Source: Erpobdella octoculata (Eukaryota; Annelida; Clitellata; Hirudinida; Erpobdellidae). From it: a DNA stretch of 64,000 bases. A program made the translations under genes and the position numbers. The stretch is taken from contig OZ022241.1 in assembly GCA_963978895.1 (NCBI GenBank), positions 6,652,995-6,716,994 of the forward strand, read 5' to 3'. Below, one piece after another: positions 24,073 through 37,984 of the stretch. Numbering within the stretch: the first letter of the stretch is position 1; every line of letters starts with the position of its first letter. A model generated the notes under the pieces. The model was not told where the DNA came from. It saw only the letters and a program-made list of their open reading frames with translations, and did no database searches.

Positions 24073-25145
24073 TTTTTGTCCAAGTCTCTTATTAACTATT
24101 AGCTAATCACAGAATTAGAACACACTTGCATCGTCTTCCGAACGGCTCCTAATTCCTCTATATTAACTTTACCGTCTTTGCTTGCTTCTTTTCTGCTTGC
24201 TTGCTTGCTTGAGCCGTACGTTTAGGCCCATTACCACAAAAAAAAACAACTTTCCGTTATCCTATCAAGTTGTCATTTACTGAGTATATTTGTCGCTGCG
24301 GACTCTCCATCCTATTAAATTTTCAATGTGATAGGACAAACTTTGAAGAAGTTATATAAAAAAGTCAATTGAAACTTTAAAACTTTAAAAATTAGAAATT
24401 GTATTTAGAGAAACAATTTCTAGATTTTTAGCATATTTAAAAAATGCAACATTTAATTTTTAAATATTTGAATTTTCAATTAAAAATTATTTATTCCATA
24501 TTGATTCTTGAATTTTCAATCCGCACATACTTTATGGATTAAGTATTTAGATGTTTTCATAATTTATAGGCTTACTATCATCAAAAAGTATTTTGCAAAT
24601 TATTTTTAGTCGCTGAATTACATAATTATAAAGGATTATTAGTTTGTACGGTTTTCTTGTTAATCAATAAATTAATCTGTGAAAGTAAAGTACGAAGGTC
24701 GTAAAATTAAGGCACAACTTTGTGAGATACGCCTATGAAGCTCCGAGAAGGGCTAGTCAGTGCATATGGGACCAAACAGTTGTATCTGCCACCTACACGT
24801 GTGTTCGAATTCATATGTGCTGAGCTCTATTATCCGTAATTTTGAATGTAATATTCATGTGACATTGTGTGGTCTTATATATACAAACATAAAATTAGAA
24901 ATAGCTTATAAAAAATATTTAAAAAAAAAAATTAAAAAATTGAATAAAATCACTATAATGATTATAAAAATGTTACCGCTGAACTGATGTTTAGCATCAA
25001 AACTCATCTTATAGCACGAACTGATCTTAAAATTAACATTTACAGCCACAATCGCTCCATGTTTAACTTCGATATCATCGAACAGCCCGTTCATTCGATC
25101 TCTGCATGAATTAACGCAACAAAACAGCATTTGTTTGTGAATTAG
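24073..25145. other. Intergenic, AT-rich
   Basis: Includes a small hairpin (AGAAATTGT...ACAATTTCT, 24392-24421). Short open frames near 24760 and 25130 show no domain. Confidence 0.4.
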
Positions 25146-25152
25146 TATAAAT
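25146..25152 (+). promoter_or_regulatory. TATA box of Gly/Ser-rich gene 2
   Basis: TATAAAT, 83 bp upstream of the ATG at 25229. Confidence 0.65.
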
Positions 25153-25228
25153 TTAAACCAAAATCTTATAACAAAAGTTAAAGTTCAATTACCTTCTTTT
25201 TATTGGTTTTTAATTAAAATTGAACAAA

Positions 25229-26696
25229 ATGAAAATCGTTTTTATCGGTATTTCACTTTTAGTTTTTCTGGCGGGTTCCAGCTCAGGTTTCTAATTTAAT
25301 TGTCAATTACTAAAATCAAATAGTTAATTCCTTATTACATATAATAAATAGTCAAAATGTAGTTAAAATACGTATACAAACTGCTTACTTTGAATGATAG
25401 CACTCCTTATTGAATTAACTACATAGTTTTTATTAAATAATTAAAAAAACTTCAATTAATCACATAATGAATAATTTGATTAATCATAGAGTTTTAAAGC
25501 GTCTATGTAATTCGGTTAATAGACGCTTAATAAATCTGTTGTACATTTACTTTTATTAACATTTTTAATAAGCTGTAGCGTAATTTATTCAATATTATAG
25601 AGCATAATTTATTCAATATTTTATAAAGAAAATTTAAAATTAAATCTTTTAAATGTAGGTACTCGATTGACAAACACATTATTTTATTATATGTTTGTTT
25701 GCTTGTTTAAAATTAACTGGAGCAAGTAAGCAGTAAAAATTAGTTTTTTTTTCACAAATCCCTTATATTTCCGTATTTGCAATTTTTTTTCAAAAATGTA
25801 TTTTTGACTTTATATTTTGGTTTTATTTGTTTTAAAACATAGATAATTTTAATTTTTAATTAAAAATGTTGTTTTTTAAAAAATATTTCAAACTTTAATG
25901 AAATGCATGAAAAACAAGCTTATATTTCAAGTTTCAGTTTGATTGGATAACGGGAAGTTAGTTAAATTTTACTTTAAAAATCTGCAAACCTTCAAGCAAG
26001 TAGGCAAAACCGGTGGTGAAGTTAATATAAATTATTTAAAAAATATAACAAAACAAACTGAATTGCAGCTGGTTATAAAAAAATAAAACTTTTGAATCAC
26101 TTAAAAAAGGATAATTTGTTTTTCATAAAAACAACTATTTTTGAAAATAAATTTAATCTAGAAGAATAATATTTATAAATAAAATACTAAATTGCTTTTA
26201 AATATTCTTCACTCTACCATATTGTGCAATGCAAAAATAATATACTTAAACAGGTTCATATGCCGAATCTGGATCATCATCTTTTTCTTGTACTGGAAAC
26301 TGTGAAAACATAGACTTAGGTACACATCGTTTAAAAATTATTCAAATTTCTGCACTCTCAGAAACATTTATTTTAATTTTATTAGTTAGGCTATAGTTAT
26401 TTGCGTTTTTTTATTAATCAAAAAAATTATAAATAATTGAGCTAAAAAATGTGCTTGTTAGATATTTTTTAGAATTATTCATTTTTTCAATTAAATAATG
26501 AAAAATTCCATCAATATTTTGTTTTGCAGAAAATTTGCCATCATTTGGGTTTGGATCATTTCCATTTTTTTCTGGTTCTGGAAATATTGATAAAAACCCA
26601 TTTGGTCAAAAACTTCCGGAATTTCCACAATTTCCTAGTTTTAGTAGCGGATCATTTTGGTTTCCTTGGCGCGTAAACCAGAATTGGCGCCGCTGA
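25229..26696 (+). CDS. Secreted Gly/Ser/Phe-rich small protein 2 (96 aa, 3 exons)
   Basis: Not recognised from any family; its exons are too short to show as ORFs. Exons 25229-25286, 26254-26319 and 26530-26696 join in one frame through phase-1 GT-AG introns. Exon 1 encodes a signal peptide (MKIVFIGISLLVFLAGSSS). Exon 2 encodes GSYAESGSSSFSCTGNCENIDL with two Cys. Exon 3 encodes a Phe/Ser/Gly-rich part (LPSFGFGSFPFFSGSG) ending in a basic tail (WRVNQNWRR). The three-exon layout and the phrase FFPFFSGF/FPFFSGSG are shared with gene 1 of the family (20431). AATAAA at 26858. Supported by consistent phases, TATA spacing and paralogy; transcript evidence is lacking. Confidence 0.7.
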
Positions 26697-26899
26697 AGAC
26701 ATGCTAAATTTTATTCATATTTTAAAATGATTAAAATGCGTATTTCAAAAATTAAATATTTTTATATTGTTTTATTTACGTTGATTTATCAGAAAAATTT
26801 AATTCACGTTTTAAGATAAATGAATTTCATTAAAATGTAAAACTAAAATGAATTATTAATAAATATATAAATTGGTTTTTTTGTGTAATAAATTACTTG

Positions 26900-28580
26900 A
26901 ATTATAAAATGAAGTTTTACAGTATTTTGACATGATTCAGCAGTTTTTTTAGGCCACAAGTAATTGCGGTTTGAGAATTTTTTAAACCGTTTAGCTGTTG
27001 CTGTGTTTGTGACCATAGCTGGGTGAAAAGCAATTCAAAAACGTTGGTCTTCAAATCGCAAATTTTTTGTTTCTGGCGTTCTTTAAATGGGTTGCAGGAA
27101 TAAAAGGTAAAGACGTAGATAGCGACTTTGGTCTCATCTAAACCTGGACTCTGGACGATGGACAATCGTGAAAATTTCTAAGATAAATATGAGGAAGTCG
27201 ATTTGCTAAGTTTAAATTAGTTTCAGTCGTATAAACAACAGTCATGAAAACATTTATAAATTAAAAACAATAATTTTCAATTTTGTTGTTTTTTACACAG
27301 AAATAAATATAACAGCTATAAAAAATATTGTTCTCAAATTTGTCACTCGTATTGTTGTATTAAAAATAATTTATAGATCTCTATGCCAAGTGTTCTAAGA
27401 AATTTGGCATAGAAACTTATGAAAAACAATCCCCATCTTAACTGTCGCTCAATTTAATGCACTTTTATAAAATGTCACAAAACTGTAGTTTTAACTGGCC
27501 ATCGAAAAATTAATAAAAACACTACTGTATGATTATAAGAAAATAATATAATAAACTAAAGAAATTGAATTATTTCAATTGATTTAATTTTTTATTTGCC
27601 AACAAGAAACACAGGTGTTGTACATACAGCAAATGCAAACCTAATGTCTAATGCCAACAACTGTATCAATCATAAAACAAATCTAACTGCAAATGCATTG
27701 GCAATTTGAACATGCGCTTGGATCTCACGAATCAATGTTTCTTTTTGCTTCAAACTAATAAAAAAATAATAATAAATGGTTGACAAATTTGAAATTAGGC
27801 AAACCTAAATTTTAAAACTATTTCAAAATATTTTACATGTATATTTATACAGCCCTACACTCTACAATAGACTAAAAGTAGTTTTTTTCACGTTGGTCTA
27901 CCTAGATCTACTTCATAAATGTTATCTGAAACCTTCAACATTGCGATTTGTACTTTTTAACCAGCTTATAAATATGCCTATTTATTTATACCAGTTTACG
28001 TTACGGATATGTTAAATTGGTATTACCAGCCTATGGTTAAAAAATATTTTTAATTTTAATTTTAACATCAAAATATATCATTTTCAATAAGACCAAAATT
28101 ATTAAAATGTAGTGTCATAAAGATCACGCCCGATGTTCCAAGTCTCAGGTTTAATAGATGGCGAGAAATTTATTAAACTTGTCTATAAAGATTATGTATT
28201 TTTTTGTAGAACATGGATTCAACTGTTTTTTCAAAATTTAGTTTTAAAAATAAAAAATTTAATAAATTGCATTGCCATGAGGAACGAGTCTATTCTCCAA
28301 TTATCAGCACGATTGTATAACGGTTAGTATGTCAATATTTGCACTAAAAGCTTGCACACAATTTTAAAAAATACCAAGGATAAGAAGTCTTAAAAGAATA
28401 AATTATATTATACAATAACAAGTCAGTAAAAGTTAATCGATAAACTGCAGATAAAACTTGCATCGCAACGAAAGAGTAGGTTCTAAAAAATAAAGAAAAT
28501 CGTATTTCAAAGCAATCAAAAACTGTGGTTCAATATCTCAGCTAGGTAACGATTTTTATAACAGAGAGACTCTGTTTCCC
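26900..28580. other. Intergenic; no gene recognised
   Basis: An 82-codon minus-strand frame at 26917-27165 has no domain. From about 28415 the sequence is similar to 51010-51300 (5' flank of Gly/Ser-rich gene 5), marking the duplicated upstream region of gene 3. Confidence 0.5.
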
Positions 28581-28586
28581 AAATAG

Positions 28587-28593
28587 TATAAAA
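28587..28593 (+). promoter_or_regulatory. TATA box of Gly/Ser-rich gene 3
   Basis: TATAAAA in the context AATAGTATAAAACTAAGCT, 81 bp upstream of the ATG. The same context occurs at 51217 and, nearly, at 42861. Confidence 0.8.
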
Positions 28594-28667
28594 CTAAGCT
28601 AGATATTTGAAATACTAATTAAAATCCAGTAAAACATTTAGCTGTTTGTAATTTTAAAGTTATAAAT

Positions 28668-30404
28668 ATGAAGATTGTTATTGTCAGTGTTTTACTTTTA
28701 TTTGTCAAAAACATCTGCTTCGGTGAGTGATGCTGATAAAATTTTTAATTTTAATTACCAACAAAATAAAATAATTAAACAATAATTTATAATTGCTGCG
28801 TAAAAAAAATTGTACAATTAGTTTATTTAATTTTTTTGTATTACATTGAACTATTGTAATTATTTTTTTGAATGTTAGGACAATCTGGATATGGTTACAT
28901 TGGAGGACAATTTGGATCAGGTTCCGGTATGGGACAATCTGGATCAGGTTCCGGTATGGGACAATCTGGATCAGGTTCCGGTATGGGACAATCTGGATCA
29001 GGTTCCGGTATGGGACAATCTGGATCAGGTTCCGGTATGGGACAATTTGGATCAGGTTCTAGTATGGGACAATCTGGATCAGGTTCCGGTATGGGACAAT
29101 CTGGATCAGGTTCCGGTATGGGACAATCTGCATCAGGTTCCGGTATGGGACAATTTGGATCAGGTTCTAGTATGGGACAATCTGGATCAGGTTCCGGTAT
29201 GGGACCATCTGGATCAGGTTCCGGTATAGGACAATTTGGATCAGGTTCTAGTATGGGACAATCTGGATCAGGTTCCGGTATGGGACAATTTGGATCAGGT
29301 TCTAGTATGGGACAATCTGGATCGGGTTCCGGTATGGGACAATCTGGATCAGGTTCCGGTATGGGACAATCTGGATCAGGTTCCGGTATGGGACAATCTG
29401 GATCAGGTTCCGGTATGGGACAATCTGGATCAGGTTCTAATATGGGACAATTTGGGTCAGGTTCTAGTATTGGACAATCTGGATCAGGTTCCGGTATGGG
29501 ACAATCTGGATCAGGTTCCGGTATGGGACAATTTGGAACAGGTTCTAGCATGGGACAATCTGGATCAGGTTCCGGTATGGGACAATCTGGATCAGGTTCC
29601 GGTATGGGACAATTTGGATCAGGTTCTAGTATGGGACAATCTGGATCGGGTTCCGGTATGGAACAATCTGGATCAGGTTCCGGTATAGGACAATTTGGAT
29701 CAGGTTCTAGTATGGGACAATCTGGATCGGGTTCCGGTATGGGACAATCTGGATCAGGTTCCGGTTGGGGACAATCTGGATCAGGTTCCGGTATGGGACA
29801 ATCTGGATCAGGTTCCGGTATGGGACAATCTGGATCAGGTTCCGGTATGGGACAATCTGGATCAGGTTCCAATATGGGACAATTTGGATCAGGTTCCGGT
29901 ATGGGACAATCTGGATCAGGTTCCGGTATAGGACAATTTGGATCAGGTTCTAGTATGGGACAATCTGGATCGGGTTCTAGTATGGGACAATCTGGATCGG
30001 GTTCCGGTATGGGACAATCTGGATCAGGTTCCGGTATGGGACAATCTGGATCAGGTTCCGGTATGGGACAATCTGGATCAGGTTCCAATATGGGACAATT
30101 TGGATCAGGTTCCGGTATGGGACAATCTGGATCAGGTTCCGGTATAGGACAATTTGGATCAGGTTCTAGTATGGGACAATCTGGATCGGGTTCCGGTAAG
30201 GGACAATCTGGATCAGGTTCCGGTATGGGACAATCTGGATCAGGTTCCGGTATGGGACAATCTGGATCAGGTTCCGGTATGGGACAAACTGGATCAGGTT
30301 CCGGTATGAGACAATCTGGATCAGGTTCCGGTATGGGACAACCTCGACCAGGTTCCGGTATGGGACAACCTCGACCAGGTTTCGGTATGGGACAATCTGG
30401 ATGA
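28668..30404 (+). CDS. Secreted Gly/Ser repeat protein 3, about 50 decapeptide repeats (526 aa)
   Basis: Exons 28668-28722 and 28879-30404 join through a phase-1 GT-AG intron of 156 bp. Exon 1 is a signal peptide only (MKIVIVSVLLLFVKNICF). The mature chain starts GQSGYGYIGG and continues as about 50 near-identical 10-residue repeats of GSGSGMGQSG (30-bp DNA units), with periodic FGSGSS and SNMGQF variants. It has no Cys, almost no charge and very high Gly+Ser+Gln. The last units are diverged (QPRPGSG). Composition suggests a disordered, self-associating extracellular material such as silk, glue or matrix; that is inference. AATAAA at 30596. Upstream, first exon and 3'UTR are paralogous to gene 5 (51298). 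Confidence 0.85.
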
Positions 30405-30601
30405 GGTTCTGGTGGTTATTAATCCGGTTATGAATAAGAACTTATGTCACAATAGTTTTTGTTTGACATTTTTGTTTTAAAAAAAATGCAATTGTAAAAA
30501 GTTTAAATTTTCTTGTTCAAGAAAACATTTACATTTGTTTTAATGCTCACAACAACAAATCCATGGTGTGTGTACCACGTTCACCTTGCTCAAAGAATAA
30601 A

Positions 30602-31149
30602 ATAGTATCTAAAATAATTATGTTTTAGGTGGAAAATTTTAAAGTTCAAAATATTTTGACACTACAGTCTACTTGGTCGAAAAATCTCAATTAGAGCCCG
30701 AGGTTAAGGAATTAGCGTCATGACACTGTCGACTAAAAAATAGAAGTTATTTTCTTCCTTTCCAAAGTTGATAACTATCGCGTATAGTTTTCACTTCAAA
30801 ACCCGCACCCACAACTAAGGCTGTAATAACCGGGTGCCTTTTGATTCAGGAAACGATGATGTCAAAGAACAAACTAAATGCACCTCGTCATATCGTATAT
30901 TTAAACAAGTAAAGGAAAACGTAACTCTATTTTTATTTTTTTATAATAGTTTATAGTCCTTTACACTAGGTGTTTTAAGACTGAAATGGCTGTGTAGGAA
31001 GCACCTAAGTACTTCCTGTCGTAGATCATATTTGATCTTTTCAACTGTCCCTCCTCCTTTATCCAGGCTTGGGACTGGCTCGCATATAGCGAGGCGGAGT
31101 TAACGTAACTCTAACAACAGCAATAATCTTTACTTATCTATGAAGTAAG
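30602..31149. other. Intergenic; nothing firm
   Basis: 31040-31110 contains GC-richer sequence (CCAGGCTTGGGACTGGCTCG) that may be a transposon tail. Confidence 0.35.
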
Positions 31150-32830
31150 GCACTCGAAAGGGTTCAATTTGCCTTTCTGTATTTTCGCCCTCGCCCCTTT
31201 GTACAAGAACCACTCCAATGCTTCGATCGAAACGGTTTCAGTTACAAAGTGCAGAAATAAAATTAAGTGTCCAATCGGTACATCTGAACATGACTACAAA
31301 TCATGTTCCAAAAAAAGAGAAGGCGAAACAACCGACTTAGCCTGTGCGCTAGCTGTAACAAAAAAAGGCACTGTACGGGCAGTAGAAGCTGCCCATTGTA
31401 ACCGACGTTCCTTAAAGTAAATAAACTGTTGTGAAGGAGGAATTTTGTTTGCCGCTGCTTTAAAAAGAGTAGCATCAAAAACACCAGCAAAAACCCCTTT
31501 AATCCAGATGAATTCAAATGCAACAAAAAAGGGACCGACAAATTATTGAAAACTGGTTTCCAAAGAAATAACAAACCCGAAAAAACACCTGATACACAAA
31601 AACAGGCTTTTGAGAAAGAACAAGAAATATAACAAATAAAAAAAAACTGACAGGTGATTGTAACGAATTAGTTACAGGAAAATGTAGAGTTCAGAAAAAA
31701 CAGATTGGAAAAGATATCAACAGTTTACAAAAAATGCGCTGGGTGCGCCTTCAAATTTTAAAATTAACGAGGACGCAACACAAATAATAGCAAAACGTTT
31801 GAACGAGGCAGCCGCAGCATCTATACTAGTAAAAAACAACAAAAGATCAGGACTAAAGCCGGTACTTTGGTAGAATAAGAATTGTGCCAAAGCAATTAAA
31901 ATAATATACCAGGCCCTATATTATGGAATATGCTCAAAAGGTCTTAATCATTATCGTGAAGCTAAACAAATCGCACAAAGAATTGTAAAGAAACAAAAAA
32001 GAAATAACTGGCGTAGTTTTGTGGTTCCTTTAATTCACTTTCCAGTCTAAATGTTATAGGGAGAACAGTTAAAAAATGGTCCACACTCGCGCAAGCTTCA
32101 ACGTCCAAGCGTTGAAGTTAAGTGATGGAAAGATCGTTTTCACTGACAATGAAAAATTGCGTACGATGGCAACCTTAACGAAAAATTTATCCGAAAGAAA
32201 AAAACTTCAAGAAAAAACATGGGGTTAGCTTTTAGGGTCGGCAGTTCTTATGCAGACGATATACGCAAATTAAACACTGTAAAAACAATAAAGAAACTGA
32301 CTGAAGCCCTGATGCAAAGTTAAAAAACAAATATCCAGGTCCATACACTCTGGTATGAGATGTTACAAAAACTAGACGATATTAGTTTCAGAAGGTTCTT
32401 AAAAATCATAAATCTATCCTTGTAAAAAATACAGCGAAATTATGAAAACAATCCATAATTATTCCTCTTCTTGAACCAGAAAAAAATTATTCAGATGCAA
32501 ATTCGTGTCGTCTTATTTTCTTGACGTCATTCCTGTGCATGGCCACTAAGCGTATTATCGTTAATCTATTGCAATACTACCTAGAACAGAATAGTGGTGG
32601 TAGGCGAATGGCGGTCTTCCTCGACATGGAAAAGTCCTTTGATTTAATATGGCGAAAAGGGTTCATAATCAAACGCTAAAAACTTGGCATCACAGTAATT
32701 GCAATTTTCTAAATGCTGAATTTTGCAACACAATTATCACAAAGATATTGCTTTATTTATTAATAAAGATCATGCGCATTAGCAGGAGCAGCAAACACAC
32801 AAATACACGAAAAATTCTCGAAGATGCTTC
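31150..32830 (+). pseudogene. Decayed Jockey/CR1-like LINE (gag-like and RT fragments)
   Basis: 31230-31400 reads KCRNKIKCPIGTSEHDYKSC, a zinc-knuckle-like Cys/His spacing of ORF1. Further on, with frameshifts, the RT part reads TIPLLEPEKNYSDANSC, then LIFLTSFLCMATKRIIVNLL, then YYLEQN, then MAVFLDMEKSFDLIW (32609-32653) and RKGFIIKR. This order (IPLLKPGK..., S.RPISLTS, VFLD.EKAFD.IWH.GLI.K) is that of Jockey-type reverse transcriptases. Multiple stops; inactive. Confidence 0.75.
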
Positions 32831-33434
32831 GGCATGCTAAAAAATTAAAAAATAGCTACATCTAAAGTAGTCTCCCATGTATCAATATTGTTTATATGTT
32901 CACATACCATAGCAGCTTCCTTAAAAGTAGTATAAGCTATTCCGTTAACAGCTTTAAGATCTTCAAAGAAAGTAGCGCCACAAATCTGAAGCAATAGCAA
33001 TCGTAAGCAAAATCGTTCTAGATCGGTAGATCCTACTAACCTAATCACCTAATCTAACTAACGTTTTTGTGCTGATGAAGAGAAAAGTGTTAAACGTATA
33101 TATGGCAATTTTATCTCAAACTGAAAAAATGAAATTTATAATCAACAATATCTTTAGCTACTAGCATTGTTTGGAAGTACACACAAATACTGTTTTAACG
33201 GAGGCGTGTGGTCGATATAAGGATATAAGGACGAGCATAAACAAATAAGCAAAAAGTTATAAAAGTAGAAAATAAAACATATGTGCTTTAATTAGCGTTT
33301 TAAATAATTTTTTTACATAAAATTAATCCTTATTTGGGTTTTATGTGTTTAATAATGACAAATTCTATTGAAATCGGAGCGGTTGTAGTGAAATCATATA
33401 GAATTACAGACAAAGATTGTCAATTATATATATA
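32831..33434. other. Intergenic; nothing recognised
   Basis: Short open frames only; may include the 3' tail of the LINE. Confidence 0.4.
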
Positions 33435-35401
<1,967 letters not shown>

Positions 35402-35503
35402 AAGATTTAATCTTTTTCCTATATCGACAACTCAGAACTAATTTCTGTCTTATAATCGTATACAATTGCAAGTTTCAATAGGAATTAGTTCAAACATTGT
35501 AAA

Positions 35504-36460
35504 ATGTCATTTGCAAAGATCCTTCATTTTGTTGATCCCAGTCAGTTTTATGCTGTTTTTGGAAGTTTCGATGAACTTCAGCATTTCGATGACTTCCATG
35601 CTGTTCTCAACGAGTATGCTTCTTTTAAACTGAAAGGCAAAAGAAAAGTTGAAATGATAACAGATAACAGCACCGTTATTGCAAAATGCTCTCTCGATCA
35701 AAAGTGGCTCAGTGGAGTCATCATCAGTTGCCCAACTGCAACGAAATATGTTGTGAATTTTATACACTACGGCTTAGCAGAGATTGTCGATCGAGATGAC
35801 GTGATGCTACGGCCAAATTTTTTGAATGATCATGAACCTAGGATGATGGCTGAGTACTGTGGTTTGATAGAACATCCTGGTCGTAAAGAGTGGCCAATGG
35901 TCAATGCTTATTATTTTCATATGTTAACAAAAAACAGAATACTTTCTGTCAAATTAAGCGGACCGACCAATAATTTAATGTGTTACGATTTTGATGTGTT
36001 GAATCAAGAAAGTCTATCGATAATTGTTGACAGAGGAACATCGTTTTTCGAAAAACGATATCCTTCTATACCGCATATAACTATAAACGAATGGCTTGAA
36101 TTTCTTGCTTTAATAGACAAACAGCATAATATATACTTAGAAAGCTCCCGTATAGCTGAACAACTCTGTAACTATTCACCGATTTACTTTGTAAAAGAAA
36201 AAACTAAGAACAAGAAACATCAAACTCAACTGGAAAGTTCTTTTTTCAAACCTGAAACTGGTGTTTTGAAAGCTTTAAATTGGAACAAAGTTCAAGTACC
36301 AATGAAATGGCGCAAAGAAACTTATTCTGTCTTCAAACATGATCTTGCGTTAATGATGAGTCGAAATGGCTTAACTAATTTAGAGATTCGTTACTTCTTT
36401 TCCAGGAGCGCTAGAAATGAATATCCTTATATTACTGACTTCAGTGATAACTGGACTTAA
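35504..36460 (+). CDS. Tudor-domain protein, intact single-exon ORF (318 aa)
   Basis: Uninterrupted ORF from ATG 35504 (context TGTAAAATG) to TAA 36458-36460; AATAAA at 36521. Residues 10-45 (DPSQFYAVFG...FHAVLNEYAS) resemble the lead-in of extended Tudor domains. Residues 50-121 look like a Tudor barrel: VIAKCSLDQKWLSGVI then KYVVNFIHYGLAEIVDRDDV then LRPNF. FIHYG replaces the usual FIDYG, so one cage-proximal acidic residue is His. Residues 130-180 could be the SN-like half; 200-318 are not recognised. Family members bind methyl-arginine and act in germline piRNA/nuage pathways; here that role is inference. No introns, and nested in transposons, so it may be a retrocopy or a mobilised gene. 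Broken copies lie at 48003-50445 and 53450-53756. Confidence 0.72.
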   Translation: MSFAKILHFVDPSQFYAVFGSFDELQHFDDFHAVLNEYASFKLKGKRKVEMITDNSTVIAKCSLDQKWLSGVIISCPTATKYVVNFIHYGLAEIVDRDDVMLRPNFLNDHEPRMMAEYCGLIEHPGRKEWPMVNAYYFHMLTKNRILSVKLSGPTNNLMCYDFDVLNQESLSIIVDRGTSFFEKRYPSIPHITINEWLEFLALIDKQHNIYLESSRIAEQLCNYSPIYFVKEKTKNKKHQTQLESSFFKPETGVLKALNWNKVQVPMKWRKETYSVFKHDLALMMSRNGLTNLEIRYFFSRSARNEYPYITDFSDNWT

Positions 36461-36526
36461 TTAAAAGGTGATTTTGCCGATGACTTTAATTTTCTAAAAA
36501 TAAAAATGTACATAAACTTGAATAAA

Positions 36527-36923
36527 CTGGTAAGGTTAGATAAATATATCGTTATTTCTTAACAGATTATCTGTAAAACGTAAATAATCAGGTATATATT
36601 ATTCAAATCTAAAACGAAGATGTATACCAAATTACTGAAATTTAGTGTATATAAGTTTTAGATATTACCATTGCATTCTAATAAATTTGCAAATTAATTG
36701 GACAACTATAGATATAGACCGTCAAAAATGACGGAAATTTTTAAATCTCTTTATGTATTAGTTTTCGATTGCGGCGACACGTATTTTGACCTTTAGGATC
36801 AACGGTGTACAAATCGAATTAACATTTATTACACACCAACGCTCACTAATTTTAGCAAGTGCTGACCAGCTCGGCCGCCGCGTTACACCCAATTGCTAAC
36901 ATATATCTATCTATATATATAAA
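36527..36923. other. 3' flank of Tudor-like gene; nothing recognised
   Basis: AT-rich with a GC-richer patch (36850-36890, AGCTCGGCCGCCGCG). No ORF. Confidence 0.4.
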
Positions 36924-37378
36924 CTAGCGGGGTTACCCGGCGTTGCCCGGGGTTTTTAGAGGTTTTTCTAATGTTTGTCTCTCTCGCTCCCGTTTCCTTC
37001 TACAATTTACCGTTTTCGTCGCGTTCCCGGTCGCTTTTCCGCTCTCGGTCGTTTTCCAGCTCCCGGTCGCTTTCCCGCTCAGAAGTTTTGTTATCGATTT
37101 TCTCTCTTGCTCGCGTTTCCTTCCAAACTTGCTCTCCCGATTCCAGTCGCTTTCCGCGTTCCCGGTCGCTTTCCCGTTCCCGGTCGCTTTCCCGTTCTCG
37201 GTCGCTTTTCCGTTCCCGGTCGCTTTCCCGTTCCCGATCGCTTTCCCGTTCCCGCTCACGCTTGCTCTCCCGTTCCCGGTCATGCTTGCTCTCCCATTCC
37301 CGGTCAGGGTTGCTCTCCCGTTTCCGTTCACGCTCATTTTCTCTTTTCCATTCTTTCATAACTTCTGTTAGCCTATAA
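36924..37378 (-). mobile_element. Helitron family B, copy 2 (5'-truncated)
   Basis: On the minus strand it ends ...CGGGCAACGCCGGGTAACCC CGCTAG at 36924, flanked by A at 36923. The 18-bp minisatellite occupies about 37120-37330. The 5' part with TC is missing. Confidence 0.75.
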
Positions 37379-37424
37379 AACGTAAAATAGATTTGCTAAG
37401 ACTATAAATATATATGAATGTTTG

Positions 37425-37715
37425 TGGGTTAGTTTGTCTATTATAGAAACGGGAAAGCGACCCGGAACGGACAGCGAGCGGGAACGGAAGAGAAAGCGTG
37501 AGCGGGAATGGGAGAGCAAACGTGAGCGGGAACGGGACAGCGACCAAGAACGGGAAAACGACCGGGAGCGGGAAAGCGACCGGGAGCGGGAAAGCGACCG
37601 GGAGCGGGAAAGCGAACAGGAGTAGGAAAGCAGGTGGGAAAGGAAACGGGAGAGAAAGAGACAAACATTAGAAAAACCTCTAAAAAACCCGGGCAACGCC
37701 GGGTATCTCCGCTAG
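37425..37715 (+). mobile_element. Helitron family B, copy 3 (5'-truncated)
   Basis: Minisatellite (GGAAAGCGACCGGGAGCG type), then the hairpin CCCGG/CCGGG, then CTAG at 37712-37715 followed by T. It lies head-to-head with copy 2, 45 bp apart. Confidence 0.75.
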
Positions 37716-37799
37716 TACATACATAAACACACACACAGACACACATACATGCACATACACATACATACATACACACATACATACGCACATACATATATA
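37716..37799. repeat. CACA/TACA microsatellite
   Basis: Irregular ACACAC, CATACA and ACATAC units between two family B segments. Confidence 0.85.
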
Positions 37800-37800
37800 T

Positions 37801-37984
37801 AGTTCCCGCTCGCTCACCCGCTCCGCTCCGCTCATTTTGTGACGGATTTCAAAAAATTTTTCTCTATATTTGATTCCCCTTGACTCTCAAGGTTGTGTGA
37901 AAATTTCATTACGATCGGATGAATGGTGTAGCAAAGCATAAACGCCATTAACATATATACAAACATTCATTTTTATATATATAG
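37801..37984 (-). mobile_element. Helitron family B, copy 4 (5' terminal piece)
   Basis: Reverse of the family B 5' end: CCGCTCCGCTCCGCTCATTT, then ATTACGATCGGATGAATG, then ...TATATATAGA at its terminus. It abuts family A copy 4. Confidence 0.65.

Noticed and set aside
28895..30088. 397-codon antisense ORF of CPIPEPDPD repeats
   Set aside because: Mirror of the 30-bp repeats of Gly/Ser-rich gene 3; the sense strand has signal peptide, intron, TATA box and AATAAA, the antisense has none.
28879..30404. CRISPR-like array (30-bp repeats)
   Set aside because: Units are contiguous and coding, with no spacers, in a eukaryotic gene.
36933..37378. Arg/Ser-rich and Pro/Phe-rich ORFs resembling SR proteins
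   Set aside because: Translations of the 18-bp Helitron B minisatellite; the same happens at 9.4, 37.5 and 50.7 kb.
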